Below are positions 7,962 to 17,800 of a stretch of DNA of 64,000 nucleotides, piece after piece. Within the stretch, counting starts at the first letter, position 1. Each line of letters opens with the position of its first letter. The position numbers and the translations under genes are program-made. The notes below the pieces were generated by a model. It was not told where the DNA came from, made no database searches, and was given only the letters and a program-made list of their open reading frames with translations. Source of the DNA: JACVRW01 sp963846505 (GTDB lineage: Bacteria > Actinomycetota > Thermoleophilia > Solirubrobacterales > Thermoleophilaceae); assembly GCA_963846505.1 (NCBI GenBank), contig CAWJWD010000006.1, positions 558,001 to 622,000 of the forward strand, written 5' to 3'.

Positions 7962-9484
7962 CTACTTCACCGCCAGCTCGAAGCTGCCCCGGAGCCCGCT
8001 CGTGCTCGACTCGAGCGAGCCGGTGAGGTCGCCGAGCGATTCGGTGAACAGCCGCGCGCCGATCTCGTTGATGCCGTCGAGGTTGTCGCCGACCGCGCCC
8101 AGCACCTGGTTGACGAGCTCGCCGGCGTCGGCCTTCAGCACCATCGCCCCGTCGAAACCGGGGACCTTGGCCGGATCCTCGGTCGCGAGGCGCCCGGCGC
8201 GGCTCGGGTCGTTGGCGAGCACGAAGACGTCGTCGACGACGCCGAACACGACGCTGTCGCCGTCCGGCTGCGCGAGCGCGTAGAAGTCTTCGCCCGCCTT
8301 CGGCTTCGCCAGCCCGACGGTGCCGAAGCCCGCGCCCTCGGCGGCGTTCGGCAGCACCGGCGCGACCTTCGCCAGCGTGCGCTCGAACGCGGCCGGATCC
8401 TTCAGCTGCGCGCGCACGCCGAACGAGCCGTCGACGGCCACGTTCACCGACACGTCACCCGAGAGCTGGGCGATCAGGTCGTCGTCGATGCTGATGCCGA
8501 GCTGCTTGTCGAGCTGGTCCTTGGCCTGCTGGTACTGGCCGAAGCCGGCGGGGTCGACCGACTGGCCGGCCTTCTCGGCGAAGCGGATGACCTGAGCCGA
8601 GGTCGCGCAGGCCGACGTTGATCTGCCCGGCCTCGTCGATGACCGCCGGCGCGTCGGTGCCCGAGGCGATCGGCAGGTCCTCGTCGCTGAGATCGCCCTC
8701 GGTCGCGAGGTTGAAGTCCAGGTCGATCGTCTGGTCCGAGACGCTGGCGGTCAGCCCGAAGGTGCGCAGCGCCGCGACCCACTTGACCTTCAGCGCGTCC
8801 TGGGTGTCGGGGTCGGCCTTCAGCAGGCCGGCGACGTCGAAGTACGTGCGCAGCAGCGCCTCGCTCGGCAGACCGTTCAGGTTCGAGTCGAACGTCGTCC
8901 TCGTCGAGGTGGTCGCCCCCGTCCGCGCGCGTCAGCGCCGCGTCGAGCAGCTGGTCCGAGCCGGCGACGACCAGCATGTCGTCCTTGATCGCGAAGCGAT
9001 CGCCGTCGTTCTCGTAGATCGTGGCTCCGGACTGCTCGCCGCTCTCCTTGGCGCCGGAGGACCGCTTCAGCACGTCGACGAGCTCGTCGCCGTCCTTGGC
9101 CTGGATCGCGCCGACGAAGTCGTCGGTGTCGCCGTCGGCGGTGAAGAACCGGGCGTCGACGACACCGATGACGAACGGGTTGCCGAGCAGCGGCTTGATG
9201 TCCTCGTCGTAGGACACGTCTCCGCCGCTCGACTCGATCTGCTGCTTCAGCTGCTTCTCGATCTGTCCACCCAGCGGCAGCTTGTTCACGAGCGTGGAGA
9301 GGTTCTCGTACTGGCCGCCCTCCACGTCCGTGTCGATCGCGACGACGAACGGCGCGTCCTTGGGCAGGAAGCTGAGGCCGGACTCGAGCGCGCTGCCCGA
9401 ACTGCCGCCGTCACCGCCTCCGCAGCCGGCGATCGCGATCGCGAGGATGGACAGGGTCAGGGCGAGATATGAGGGAAGCCGCAT
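7962..9484 (-). pseudogene. DUF3352-type lipoprotein, reading frame broken by two +1 shifts
   Basis: The start at 9484 gives a lipoprotein signal (hydrophobic stretch then lipobox AIAGC, Cys about residue 21) and the DUF3352-like segment FLPKDAPFVVAIDTD. The frame is lost near 8891-8895: the next 300 bases continue sensibly only one frame over (FDSNLNGLPSEALLRTYF). It shifts again near 8600-8604, after which SAQVIRFAEKAG continues to the stop at 7962. Each break is explained by one extra base. Joined, the product would be about 506 residues, a normal length, with no other damage. This looks either like sequence error or a very recent pseudogene. Likely a membrane-anchored surface protein of unknown role, common in Solirubrobacterales. 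Confidence 0.75.
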
Positions 9485-9623
9485 CGCGCGGGCCAGTCTA
9501 GATCACGCTTCTGATGGCAGGTCACCGCTTCTTCTCCTCGCGATCACGACGCGATAACAGGCGCCCCCTCGCGGAGCGAGAGGGTCTGCCGATCCAATCG
9601 AAGCGACGAAGGAGCAGAGCCTC

Positions 9624-11012
9624 GTGTCACCCAAGAAGGGCCTGATCGCGCTGACGGTCGCCGCGCTTGCGGCCGCCGGCTCGACCAGCGCCGTGATCGC
9701 CGGCGACTCGTCCCCGCGCGACGCCTCGCAGTCCGTCAAGAGCCAGATCGACTCCCGCACGCCGAAGAACGTCATCCTGCTGATCGGAGACGGCACCGGC
9801 GACAGCGAGCTGACGATCGGCCGCTACTACCTCAACGGCGCCGAGGGCCCGCCGATGGCCTACGAGACGCTGCCGTTCAGCGGCTCGGTGCACACCTGGA
9901 ACGTCCAGTACGGACCGGGACCGCACTACGCACCGAACTACGTGCCCGACTCGGCTCCGACCGCGACCGCCTGGTCGACCGGCAAGAAGACGACCGACGC
10001 CCGCCTCTCGCAGGGTCCGAGCGAGGCGGAGACCGTGCCCGGCTCCAACCAGGGCTTCAAGACCACCTTCGAGATCATGAAGGCGCGCGGCAAGGCGGTC
10101 GGCAACGTGACCACGTCGGAGCTCACCGACGCCACGCCGGCGGCCCCGTCGTCGCACATCTCACGCCGCGCCTGCCAGGGCCCGAATGACGCCCGCACGC
10201 TCTGCCCGACCGAGACCAAGGGCGCCAGCGGCCTCGGCTCGATCGCCGAGCAGCAGATCGACCACCGGCTCGACGTCAACCTCGGCGGCGGCAGCGGCCG
10301 CTTCGAGCAGACGCTCGACGACGGCTCGGGCACGGTCGTCGACTATGCCAAGGGCAAGGGCTTCAGGTACGTGACCGACGCGGCCGGCCTCGCCGGCGTC
10401 GGCTCAGTCAAGCACAAGCCGCTGCTCGGCCTGTTCAACGCCAGCAACATGACGACCGAGTTCGCACCGCTGATCGGCGCGCCGACGCCCGGCGCCGGCT
10501 CGCCCACCACGCGCTGCGTGGAGGACAACCGCCCGACCAACGAGCCGAGCCTGGGCGGCATGACCAAGAAGGCGATCTCGCTCCTGCGCGAGGACCGCGA
10601 CGGGTTCTTCCTGCAGGTCGAGTCGGCGTCGATCGACAAGCGCGACCACGCCTCCGACCTCTGCGGTCAGATCGGCGAGACCAAGCAGCTCGACGACGCC
10701 GTCAAGGCCGCGCTCGAGTTCCAGAAGAAGAACCCGGACACGCTGATCGTCGTCACCGCCGATCATTCGCACACGAGCCAGATCGTCGGCACGACGTCCG
10801 ACACGCCGGGCTTCTACGCCACGGTGCAGACGGCCGACGGGCAGCCCATGCGGGTCTCCTACGGCACGGGCAAGACGCCGCCCGGACAGGGCCACACCGG
10901 CGCTCGCATCCCGGTCGCTGCGAAGGGACCGCAGGCCGCGAACGTGCTCGGCATCCAGGATCAGACGGATCTGTTCTGGACGCTGATCGGACGCAAGTCC
11001 GGCTGGCACTAG
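9624..11012 (+). CDS. phoA: Alkaline phosphatase, PhoA family, secreted
   Basis: Hydrolyses phosphate monoesters outside the cytoplasm to scavenge phosphate. GTG start at 9624, preceded by an AAGGAG ribosome binding site around 9608-9613. A signal peptide covers about residues 1-27. Metal and catalytic residues are all recognisable: LLIGDGTGD (D56), the nucleophile in VPDSAPTATAWSTG (S110), DKRDHASD, VVTADHSHTSQI, and GQGHTGARIPV. Length is 462, as expected. A 15-base perfect hairpin follows. No PHO-box could be identified by eye, so phosphate control is inference from the family. Confidence 0.92.
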   Translation: MSPKKGLIALTVAALAAAGSTSAVIAGDSSPRDASQSVKSQIDSRTPKNVILLIGDGTGDSELTIGRYYLNGAEGPPMAYETLPFSGSVHTWNVQYGPGPHYAPNYVPDSAPTATAWSTGKKTTDARLSQGPSEAETVPGSNQGFKTTFEIMKARGKAVGNVTTSELTDATPAAPSSHISRRACQGPNDARTLCPTETKGASGLGSIAEQQIDHRLDVNLGGGSGRFEQTLDDGSGTVVDYAKGKGFRYVTDAAGLAGVGSVKHKPLLGLFNASNMTTEFAPLIGAPTPGAGSPTTRCVEDNRPTNEPSLGGMTKKAISLLREDRDGFFLQVESASIDKRDHASDLCGQIGETKQLDDAVKAALEFQKKNPDTLIVVTADHSHTSQIVGTTSDTPGFYATVQTADGQPMRVSYGTGKTPPGQGHTGARIPVAAKGPQAANVLGIQDQTDLFWTLIGRKSGWH

Positions 11013-11032
11013 CCAAGCCGGGGGGTGAAGTC

Positions 11033-11068
11033 CGGGACCGCCGCGCCAGGGACGGCGCGGCGGTCCCG
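11033..11068. terminator. Strong bidirectional terminator hairpin
   Basis: Perfect 15-base inverted repeat, left arm CGGGACCGCCGCGCC (11033-11047), loop AGGGAC, right arm GGCGCGGCGGTCCCG (11054-11068). It lies between the convergent ends of the alkaline phosphatase and dinB genes. Confidence 0.75.
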
Positions 11069-11085
11069 CGCCGTCTGGGCTGCGG

Positions 11086-12291
11086 CTATCGCCCTGGCCC
11101 GTCGCCGGGCAGGAGGTAGGCGGCGAGGCCGGGATCGCGGCCGAGCAGGGTCGCACGCGTGACCGCGCTGGGGCCGTAGCGGTCGCGGACGTCGTCGAGC
11201 GCGCCGTCGAGCGCCTGGCCGACGGCGTCCTCGAACGGCAGCGCCAGCTGGATCGCGCGGCCGTCGACGAGGTTGGAGATCGAGAGGCCGACGAGCGTGC
11301 AGCCGCGCCGCTCGATCGTCGGCAGCGCGGCTCGCAGCAGCGTTCGCGCGGCGGCCAGGATCGGCTCGGTCGCCGCGGTCGCCTCGTAGAGCGTGTGCGA
11401 ACGCGTCGCGCGCGCGTAGTCGCCGAAGCGCAGGCGCAGCACGATCGTGCGCCCGGCGCGGTCGGCCGCGCGCAGGCGCCGGGTGACGCGGTCGACGATG
11501 CCGACGAGCACCGCGTCGAGCCGCTCGGGCGAGGTCGGCTTGCGCCCGAGTGCGGACTGCGAGCCGATCGAGCGCCGGCCGCGCCGAGCGCGGACGCGCC
11601 GCGGGTCGCGGTGGTTGGCGAGCGCATGCAGGTGCCGGCCGGAGTGGCGGCCGAGGATCTCGATCAGCGCCGCCTCGGGCAGCTGGGCGAGCTGTCCGAC
11701 TCGGCGCAGTCCGTGCGCGTGGAGCTTCGCCGTCGTCGCGGGGCCGACGCCCCAGAGCCGCTCGACCGGCAGCGGATGCAGGAACTCGCTCTCTCCCTCG
11801 GGCGGCACGACCAGCAGACCGTCCGGCTTCGCCGCCGCGCTGGCGACCTTGGCCAGCGCCTTCGTCCGCGCCACGCCGACCGTGATCGGCAGCCCGACCT
11901 CGTCCCGCACCTCGCGCCGCAGCCGCTGCGCGATCTCGCGTGGCGTGCCGGCGATGTGCTCGAGCCCGCGCGCGTCGAGGAACGCCTCGTCGATCGACAG
12001 CGGCTCGACTACCGGCGAGGTGCGCTCGAACAGCCTGCGCACCGCCCGGCTGGCCTCGACGTAGGCCTCCCAGCGCGGCCGCACGACGATCAGGTTGGGA
12101 CACAGCCGGCGGGCCTGGGCACCGCCCATCGCCCCGCGTACCCCTCTCGCCCGCGCCTCGTAGCTCGCTGCCATGACGACGCCGCCGCCCACGGCCACCG
12201 GCCTGCCGCGCAGGCGCGGGTCGTCGCGCTGCTCGACCGACGCGAAGAACGCGTCGAGGTCCGCGTGCAGGATCGTCGCCTGATCAGACAC
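11086..12291 (-). CDS. dinB: DNA polymerase IV (Y family)
   Basis: Error-prone translesion polymerase. N-terminal catalytic motif ILHADLDAFFASVEQRDDP, then MAASYEARARGVRGAM and the active-site SIDEAFLDARG with the paired acidic residues; helix-hairpin-helix region around LWGVGPATTAKLHAHGL; little-finger domain after about residue 240. The 401-residue length fits. The start is GTG at 12291 and it coincides with the first base of a perfect SOS box, so the mRNA may be leaderless or nearly so. The C-terminal tail carries no obvious beta-clamp motif that I can be sure of. Confidence 0.93.
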   Translation of the reverse strand: MSDQATILHADLDAFFASVEQRDDPRLRGRPVAVGGGVVMAASYEARARGVRGAMGGAQARRLCPNLIVVRPRWEAYVEASRAVRRLFERTSPVVEPLSIDEAFLDARGLEHIAGTPREIAQRLRREVRDEVGLPITVGVARTKALAKVASAAAKPDGLLVVPPEGESEFLHPLPVERLWGVGPATTAKLHAHGLRRVGQLAQLPEAALIEILGRHSGRHLHALANHRDPRRVRARRGRRSIGSQSALGRKPTSPERLDAVLVGIVDRVTRRLRAADRAGRTIVLRLRFGDYARATRSHTLYEATAATEPILAAARTLLRAALPTIERRGCTLVGLSISNLVDGRAIQLALPFEDAVGQALDGALDDVRDRYGPSAVTRATLLGRDPGLAAYLLPGDGPGR

Positions 12292-12304
12292 GAACGTATG
12301 TTCG
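12291..12304. promoter_or_regulatory. LexA (SOS) box of actinobacterial type
   Basis: CGAACGTATGTTCG is a perfect match to the actinobacterial/Gram-positive SOS consensus CGAAC-N4-GTTCG. It touches the dinB start codon, so LexA binding would directly block transcription of dinB. The only perfect copy I noticed in the window. Confidence 0.85.
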
Positions 12305-12376
12305 CTCTTCGATCGACGGCGTGCAACGTTCGGCCCAGCCGGGTGCGACCCCGGCAGCGACGTGCCGGGAGCAGGC

Positions 12377-12658
12377 TCAGCGAGGAGCGCTGCGCCCGCT
12401 GGGCGTGCCCGCCCGGCGCTCGCGCCTGCGTCGCATCACCGCGATCCCGGCGCCGCCGACCAGGCCGATCAGCAACGCCGCCAGGATGCCGGTCACGGGC
12501 GAGCCCGCACCGACCACGGCGACGACGACCAGCAGCACCGCCAACGGCACCAGGAAGGCGATCTCCCCGCGCGAGAGCGATCGCCACTCGGCGACGCCCT
12601 GCTCGATCAGCGGATGGCGCCGACCGGGTTCGCGCTCCCTGGAGGCAGGGTCGGTCAC
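12377..12658 (-). CDS. Small membrane protein of unknown function
   Basis: 93 residues. A charged N-terminus ending in WRSLSRGEIAFL is followed by two closely spaced hydrophobic segments (about 34-50 and 54-74) and a basic C-terminal tail (RRRRERR). The layout resembles small DUF-type actinobacterial membrane proteins. It lies upstream of dinB on the same strand, but the 85-base gap with the SOS box makes co-transcription unlikely to be the main route. No function can be assigned. Confidence 0.6.
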   Translation of the reverse strand: MTDPASREREPGRRHPLIEQGVAEWRSLSRGEIAFLVPLAVLLVVVAVVGAGSPVTGILAALLIGLVGGAGIAVMRRRRERRAGTPSGRSAPR

Positions 12659-12767
12659 GCCCGCCAGCGTACTAGTGGCGTCGATCAGCCCGCGGGCGCC
12701 AGAGCACGCCCTTCAGGCCAGGCAAACGTACGCACGTGCATGCGATTGTTTGCTACGGTGGCCGCCG

Positions 12768-13391
12768 ATGGCGACCCTCGCACTCGTCTTCTACGGCGTC
12801 TATCTCGCGCTCGCCTTCGGACTGCGCATGCTGATCCAGCTGCGACGCACCGGCTCGACCGGCTACCACGGCCTCGGCGGTCGCCCCGGCTCGCCCGAGT
12901 GGCTCGCCGGCGTCGGCTTCACGCTCGCGCTCGTGATCGGGGTCGCTGCGCCGATCCTCACGCTCGCCGACGTCGTCGAGCCGATCGCCGCCCTCGACGT
13001 CACCGCGCTGCACGCCCTCGGCATCGCACTGTCGGTGCTCGGCATCGGCACCACCCTCTACGCGCAGCTCGCGATGGGCTCCAGCTGGCGCATCGGCGTC
13101 GACGCCGAGGAGCGCACCGCGCTCGTCACGAGCGGCCCGTTCGCGCTCGTGCGCAACCCGATCTTCAGCGCGATGGTCCCCACGGCCCTCGGGCTGGCCC
13201 TGCTCGTGCCGAGCTGGATCGCCCTCGCCGGCTTCATCGCCCTGCTGCTCGCGCTCGAGCTCCAAGTCCGTGTGGTCGAGGAGCCCTACCTGCGCCAGGT
13301 GCACGGCCGCACCTACGCCGACTACGCCGCCCGCGTCGGCCGCTTCGCTCCCGGCGTCGGACGGCTCGGACAGAGCCGCCAAGGCGGCTAG
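12768..13391 (+). CDS. Isoprenylcysteine carboxyl methyltransferase (ICMT/PEMT)-like membrane protein
   Basis: 207 residues, about five transmembrane segments. The C-terminal signature GPFALVRNPIFSAM, then VVEEPYLRQVHGRTYADYAARVGRF, is the conserved SAM/isoprenoid-lipid methyltransferase core (PF04191/PF04140 type). ATG start at 12768 just after GCCGCCG. Bacterial members methylate diverse lipids or small thiols; the substrate is unknown here. tRNA-Phe begins 26 bases after its stop. Confidence 0.83.
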   Translation: MATLALVFYGVYLALAFGLRMLIQLRRTGSTGYHGLGGRPGSPEWLAGVGFTLALVIGVAAPILTLADVVEPIAALDVTALHALGIALSVLGIGTTLYAQLAMGSSWRIGVDAEERTALVTSGPFALVRNPIFSAMVPTALGLALLVPSWIALAGFIALLLALELQVRVVEEPYLRQVHGRTYADYAARVGRFAPGVGRLGQSRQGG

Positions 13392-13417
13392 GCTCGCTAC
13401 CATCCCCGAGCTGTCAC

Positions 13418-13490
13418 GGCGCGGTAGCTCAGTTGGTAGAGCACACGACTGAAAATCGTGGTGTCGCCAGTTCGACTCTGGCCCGCGCCA
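13418..13490 (+). tRNA. tRNA-Phe (GAA)
   Basis: Full cloverleaf: acceptor GGCGCGG (13418-13424) pairs with CCGCGCC (13483-13489); D arm with GCTC-AGTTGGTA-GAGC; anticodon stem CACGA/TCGTG with loop CTGAAAA giving anticodon GAA; T arm GCCAG-TTCGACT-CTGGC; discriminator A at 13490. The CCA tail is not encoded. It stands just left of the defence-like block, and tRNA genes are common integration sites, but I found no repeat of its 3' end. Confidence 0.96.
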
Positions 13491-13564
13491 TGTCTTCCGC
13501 TTTGGGACGAATGTCCGCCTCATAAACGAGCAAGGTCATGGCCCCGCCGGGCGTTATGACTTCC

Positions 13565-14332
13565 ATGAGACGCCAGAATCGTGTTGCAACGTCCTTCGCC
13601 GTCGGGATGGCGATCGTCCTCACCGCGCTCGCTGCTCCAGCCGCCTCGCTCGCTGGCCCGCTCGCCGGCTGGTGGCCGATGAACGAGGGCCAGGGCCAAA
13701 CCATCTATGACTGGTCGGGCAACGGAAATCACGGCACGCTCGGCTCCACGTCCGGGGTCGACGACAACGATCCGACCTGGACCGACGGCCGCTTCGGCGC
13801 CGGCCGCGCGCTCGCCTTCGACAACGAGGACGTCGTGACGATCCCGCGCGACCGCTCGCTCGAGCCCAAGCGCCTGACCGTGTCCAGCTGGGTGCGCGCA
13901 CACGAGCCGCCCGGCTCGTTCAAGTACATCGTCGCCAAGGGCAGCCAGGGCTGCGAGGCGGCGTCGTACGGCCTCTACACCGCCAGCGACTCCGGCGTCG
14001 CCTTCTACATCTACGACGGGGCGAACTACTACGTCTCGCCGGAGGCGCCCCAGAGCGTGTGGGACAACAGCTGGCACAACGTCGCCGGCACGTTCGACGG
14101 CTCGCGCGTGCGGCTGTTCGTGGACGGTCGCCAGATCGGCTCGGGCACGCCCGTGCCGGCCGGGACGAACGTGTACTACCCGCTCGCCAACGGCTCGGGC
14201 GGCATCGGCGGCTACCTCGACCGGGCCTGCCCGCTCACGATCCGTGGCGACATCGACACGGTTCGCATCTGGAACGAAGCGCTGCCGATCAGCCTCTACT
14301 GGACGATCGCCCGCTCGCTGTTCAACCGCTAG
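13565..14332 (+). CDS. Secreted LamG/concanavalin-like domain protein
   Basis: About 255 residues: a signal peptide (MRRQNRV... to about residue 30), then one LamG/Laminin_G_3 jelly-roll domain. Typical markers are AGWWPMNEGQGQTIYDWSGN, GRALAFDNEDVVTIPR, LTVSSWVRA, WHNVAGTFDGSRVRLFVDG and IDTVRIWNEAL. Such domains bind carbohydrate or act as adhesion modules at the cell surface. In-frame starts also exist at 13538 and 13556; 13565 gives the tidiest signal peptide. It lies between tRNA-Phe and the leftward defence-like operon, convergent with vsr, and is probably unrelated to it. Confidence 0.82.
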   Translation: MRRQNRVATSFAVGMAIVLTALAAPAASLAGPLAGWWPMNEGQGQTIYDWSGNGNHGTLGSTSGVDDNDPTWTDGRFGAGRALAFDNEDVVTIPRDRSLEPKRLTVSSWVRAHEPPGSFKYIVAKGSQGCEAASYGLYTASDSGVAFYIYDGANYYVSPEAPQSVWDNSWHNVAGTFDGSRVRLFVDGRQIGSGTPVPAGTNVYYPLANGSGGIGGYLDRACPLTIRGDIDTVRIWNEALPISLYWTIARSLFNR

Positions 14333-14387
14333 CAGGGACGCTCCGCGGCGGCCGGCTCGTGCCGGTCGCCGCCGAGCCCCGCTGTTG

Positions 14388-14813
14388 CTAGGGACGTCCG
14401 TCGAGCTCGCGCTCGACCAGGTCCGCGGCGTCGTGCGCGGCGACATGCTCCCAGACGCGTAAGACGCGCCAGCCCGCCCGTTCGAGGGCGGCCGTGGTGC
14501 GCAGGTCCCGAGCGACGTTCTCGGCCAGCTTGGGCTCCCAGTACTCGGCGTTCGCCTTGGGTCTGGTGCCGTGGACCGGACACGAGTGCCAGAAGCACCC
14601 GTCGACGAACACCGCCAGCCGCGCCCTGCTGAAGACGAGATCGGGACGAACCGCCCGGCCGTCGTCGCCGCGTACCGGCCGGTCGACGAAGAATCTGCGT
14701 CCGCGACGGTGCAGCTCGCTCCGCAGCGCCCGCTCGGGACTCGTGTCCCGGCGTCGGTTCGAGCGCATCTTGGCCGATGCGGCAGCACTCGAGGGCACGG
14801 GCTTGGGACGCAC
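14388..14813 (-). CDS. Very-short-patch-repair-type (Vsr) endonuclease
   Basis: 141 residues with the complete Vsr signature: RSNRRRDTSPERALR near the N-terminus, RPDLVFSRARLAVFVDGCFWHSCPVHG (catalytic Asp and zinc-type Cys/His residues), PKANAEYWEPKLAENVARD, and GWRVLRVWEHV. Classical Vsr nicks next to T:G mismatches made by deamination at Dcm sites, but no cytosine methyltransferase gene is near. Instead it follows the FtsK-type motor gene by 33 bases on the same strand, so it is likely the last gene of that operon and its nuclease. GTG start at 14813; an internal ATG at 14768 would remove part of the conserved N-terminus. Confidence 0.88.
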   Translation of the reverse strand: MRPKPVPSSAAASAKMRSNRRRDTSPERALRSELHRRGRRFFVDRPVRGDDGRAVRPDLVFSRARLAVFVDGCFWHSCPVHGTRPKANAEYWEPKLAENVARDLRTTAALERAGWRVLRVWEHVAAHDAADLVERELDGRP

Positions 14814-14846
14814 GTCAGCGAAGGATCGCGAGTGCGACGACGTCGG

Positions 14847-17800
14847 TCAACGAACGCGGGCGCACTGCAGCCGCACGATTCCGCGTGCCGTTCGCAGCAG
14901 CGCGTCGCCACGACCCGCAAGCGCCTCGGCGCCGGCCTCGTCGAGGATGACGCGACTGTCGATGCCCGTCCGGACGCGCAGCGCAAGCTGCGCCGGCAGG
15001 TTGGCGCGCACGACCGAACTGAGCACGTCCGCGCTCGGCCGTTGCGTCGCGACGATGACGTGCAGCCCGGCCGCACGGGCCTTCTGGGCCAGCCGCCGCA
15101 GGAGCGCCTCGAGCTCCTTCTTCTCGTCGGGATCGGCCGTCAGGTCGGCGTACTCGTCGAGGACGATCAACCACCACGGGATCCGCTCGCCGGCGTCGAC
15201 CTGGTCGTTGTACGCGGGCAGGTCGCGGACGCGCAGCGTCTTGAACGCCGCGTAGCGGCGCTGCATCTCGTCGACGGCCGCCGACAGGGTCGCGATCGCA
15301 TCCGACGCGTCGATCCCGATCTGCCCCTCGAGGTGCTCGTCGCCGTCGAAGTCGACCAGTTCGGTGCCCTTGGGATCGATCAGGTGCAGGCGCAGCTCCT
15401 GGGCGGACTTCGAGCGGCAGAGCCCGCGCAGGATCGTCTCGAGCGCCACCGACTTGCCGCTCCCGGTGGTGCCTGCGACCAGCAGGTGGGGGCTGTCGGA
15501 CGACGAGAAGTCGACGACCACCGCGCGACCGCCGATGTCCTCGCCGAGCGCGACGACGAGCGCCTTGGGATCGAGCGTCGTGCGCTCCCAGAGCGCCTCG
15601 GCATCGACGTCGTAGCGCTCCTCGTCGAGCTTCGGGATCTCGAAGACCACCGATCCGCGGTCCGCGTAGGTGCGCACGTCGAGCTCCTGGGGAAGGCCCA
15701 GCCGCAGCTTCAGGTCGGTCGTGCGCCCCATCAGCTTGTCGGCCGCGACGCCCGCCCCGGGGACGATGCGCGCGAGGTAGAAGCCGGGACCCTGGTCCAC
15801 GCGCAGGCCGTCGGGGACGTCCACGTCCACCCGGAACTCGTGGAACGCGTCGAGGACGCGCTGGTAGCGGACCTCGAGCTCATCCGAGCTGAGTCCCTGT
15901 CCCGATCGATCCGCGACGGGCGCTCCGTTCGCTGCGGCGACGGGCGCTGCGGCTACGGATGCTGCGGCCGCGGGCGCGTCGGTCGCCGCGCCTTGCGTGG
16001 ACGGGACCGCTTCGGAGGCCGCCGAGCCTCCGTCCTCGCCGTCGACGTCCCGCTCGGACGGCGCGGACGCCACCGGCGCCGGATCGCGCTCCGCGGCGAT
16101 GTCGTCCAGGATCGCGAGCACGGCGTCCCTGGTCAGCCGCAGGAGCGGGTGCCCGCCGGGCGTCAGCGCCTGGCTGCGCGGACCGGACGCCTCCGTCGCG
16201 AGGGCGCAGGCGACGCCCGAGCAGGTGATGGTGTAGGTCCCCTCCCGCACGCGGTCGCTGACCGTTCGATGGATCGTCTGCTCGGAGCTGTCGCCGAACA
16301 CGCGCAGGGCGGGGAGGTCGCGTTGCCCGCTCGATCGCCGCGAGGTCTCGTCGAGCGCGGCGACAAGCTCGTGCTGCCAGAAGATCGCGTCGCTGGGGCT
16401 CTGTCCCGAGGTGGCCGGGACCAGCGCGCTCCGCAGCAGGTCGATCGATCGCTCGAGCTGCTTGTCGGCAGCGCCCAGGTCCTCGTGGCGCCGGAACTTC
16501 GACTCGACGATCCGGAGCTCGAGCGCCAGCTCGTCTCCCTCCAGGCGCGCGATCACGCGCAGCAGGTCCGCGCGCACGCGGTGCGCGCCACCGAACCAGT
16601 CGAGGTGGTCGTCGAGGCTCAGCCACCACTCGAACCCGTCGCCGCGCTCGTCGATGGGGTACTGCTCCTCGACGGCGAAGCGCGTGACGGTGAGCCCGAG
16701 GATCTCCTCCAGCCCGCGACCGAGGCCGAGCGCACGCAGGGTGATGCCCGGGACCGTGTTGCGCGCGAGGTCGTAGAGGCGCTCCGCGAGCGCGGTGCAC
16801 TCCGGTCCCGTCGCGAACCCGAGCGTGGTCCTCAGCCGCCGCTCGAGGCCGGGCACGACGAAGGCCCGCCCGGCGCGAGAGCTCACGACCAGGGTGTGGG
16901 TCTTGTTCTTGCCCAGACCCGTGCGCACGAGGATGACGTCCGGCGGCGACTCGAGCGCGTCGATCTGATCGCGCCCCACGAACGGATCGAGCGTCACCAC
17001 CCAGTGCGCGACCCCGTGCAGGCGCTCGAACAGGGTGCGATTGCGATCGAACGTGACCTGGAGCGTCAGGTAGTCGGTGTTGTCCGGGGTCTCCGGCGCC
17101 ACGGCGGACTGCAGGTAGCGCCGCACGCTCAGGGTCGACCATGCCTCGAACACCGGGTCCGGCGTCCTGGGCAGGAGGATGCGACTGACGTTCTCCCCGG
17201 CGCCGTCCGCGACGGGCGCCGAGTGGCTCGCGGGATCGAGCCACGGGTCGAAGCGCCCGCTCGTCGACGCCGTGCGCGGTCGCGTCTTCGGCTGCAGCTG
17301 CGTCTGCGCGCCGAAGAGGTTCGGCACCAGCGCGAGGTCGATGCGCCCCTCCAGGCCGTCGAGGAGCTCGTCGAACTGCTCCGGCCAGTCGTGCATGGTC
17401 AGCCGCAGCCGCGGGAGCAGCTGGGCGTCGCGATCGCCCTCGGCCGCGGGATCGCTGAGCGACAGGGCGATCGCCTGATGGTGGGCGCGCGGAGCGACGA
17501 TGTGCAGCTCGATCACGATCGCGTCCCCGTGCGAGCGCGAGATCTCGCGAATCAGCCGCTCCGGAAGCCGCGGATCGCCGTCCTTGACCAGCAGCAGCAA
17601 GCCCAGGCCGTCCTGCTTGTAGGGAAAGGCGGAGAGGTAGGAGTCCACCGTGTTGGCGAGGCTCTTGATCGCCCCCTCGTCGATCACCCCGATCCACGCC
17701 TCGGACGCTCGTTCCTGGCCGATCGGCATGTACTCCTCGTGCAGTCCGAACTCCCGAGCGGCCGCAAGCACCTCGTCGGCGCCGGTCACGAGCATGGGCG

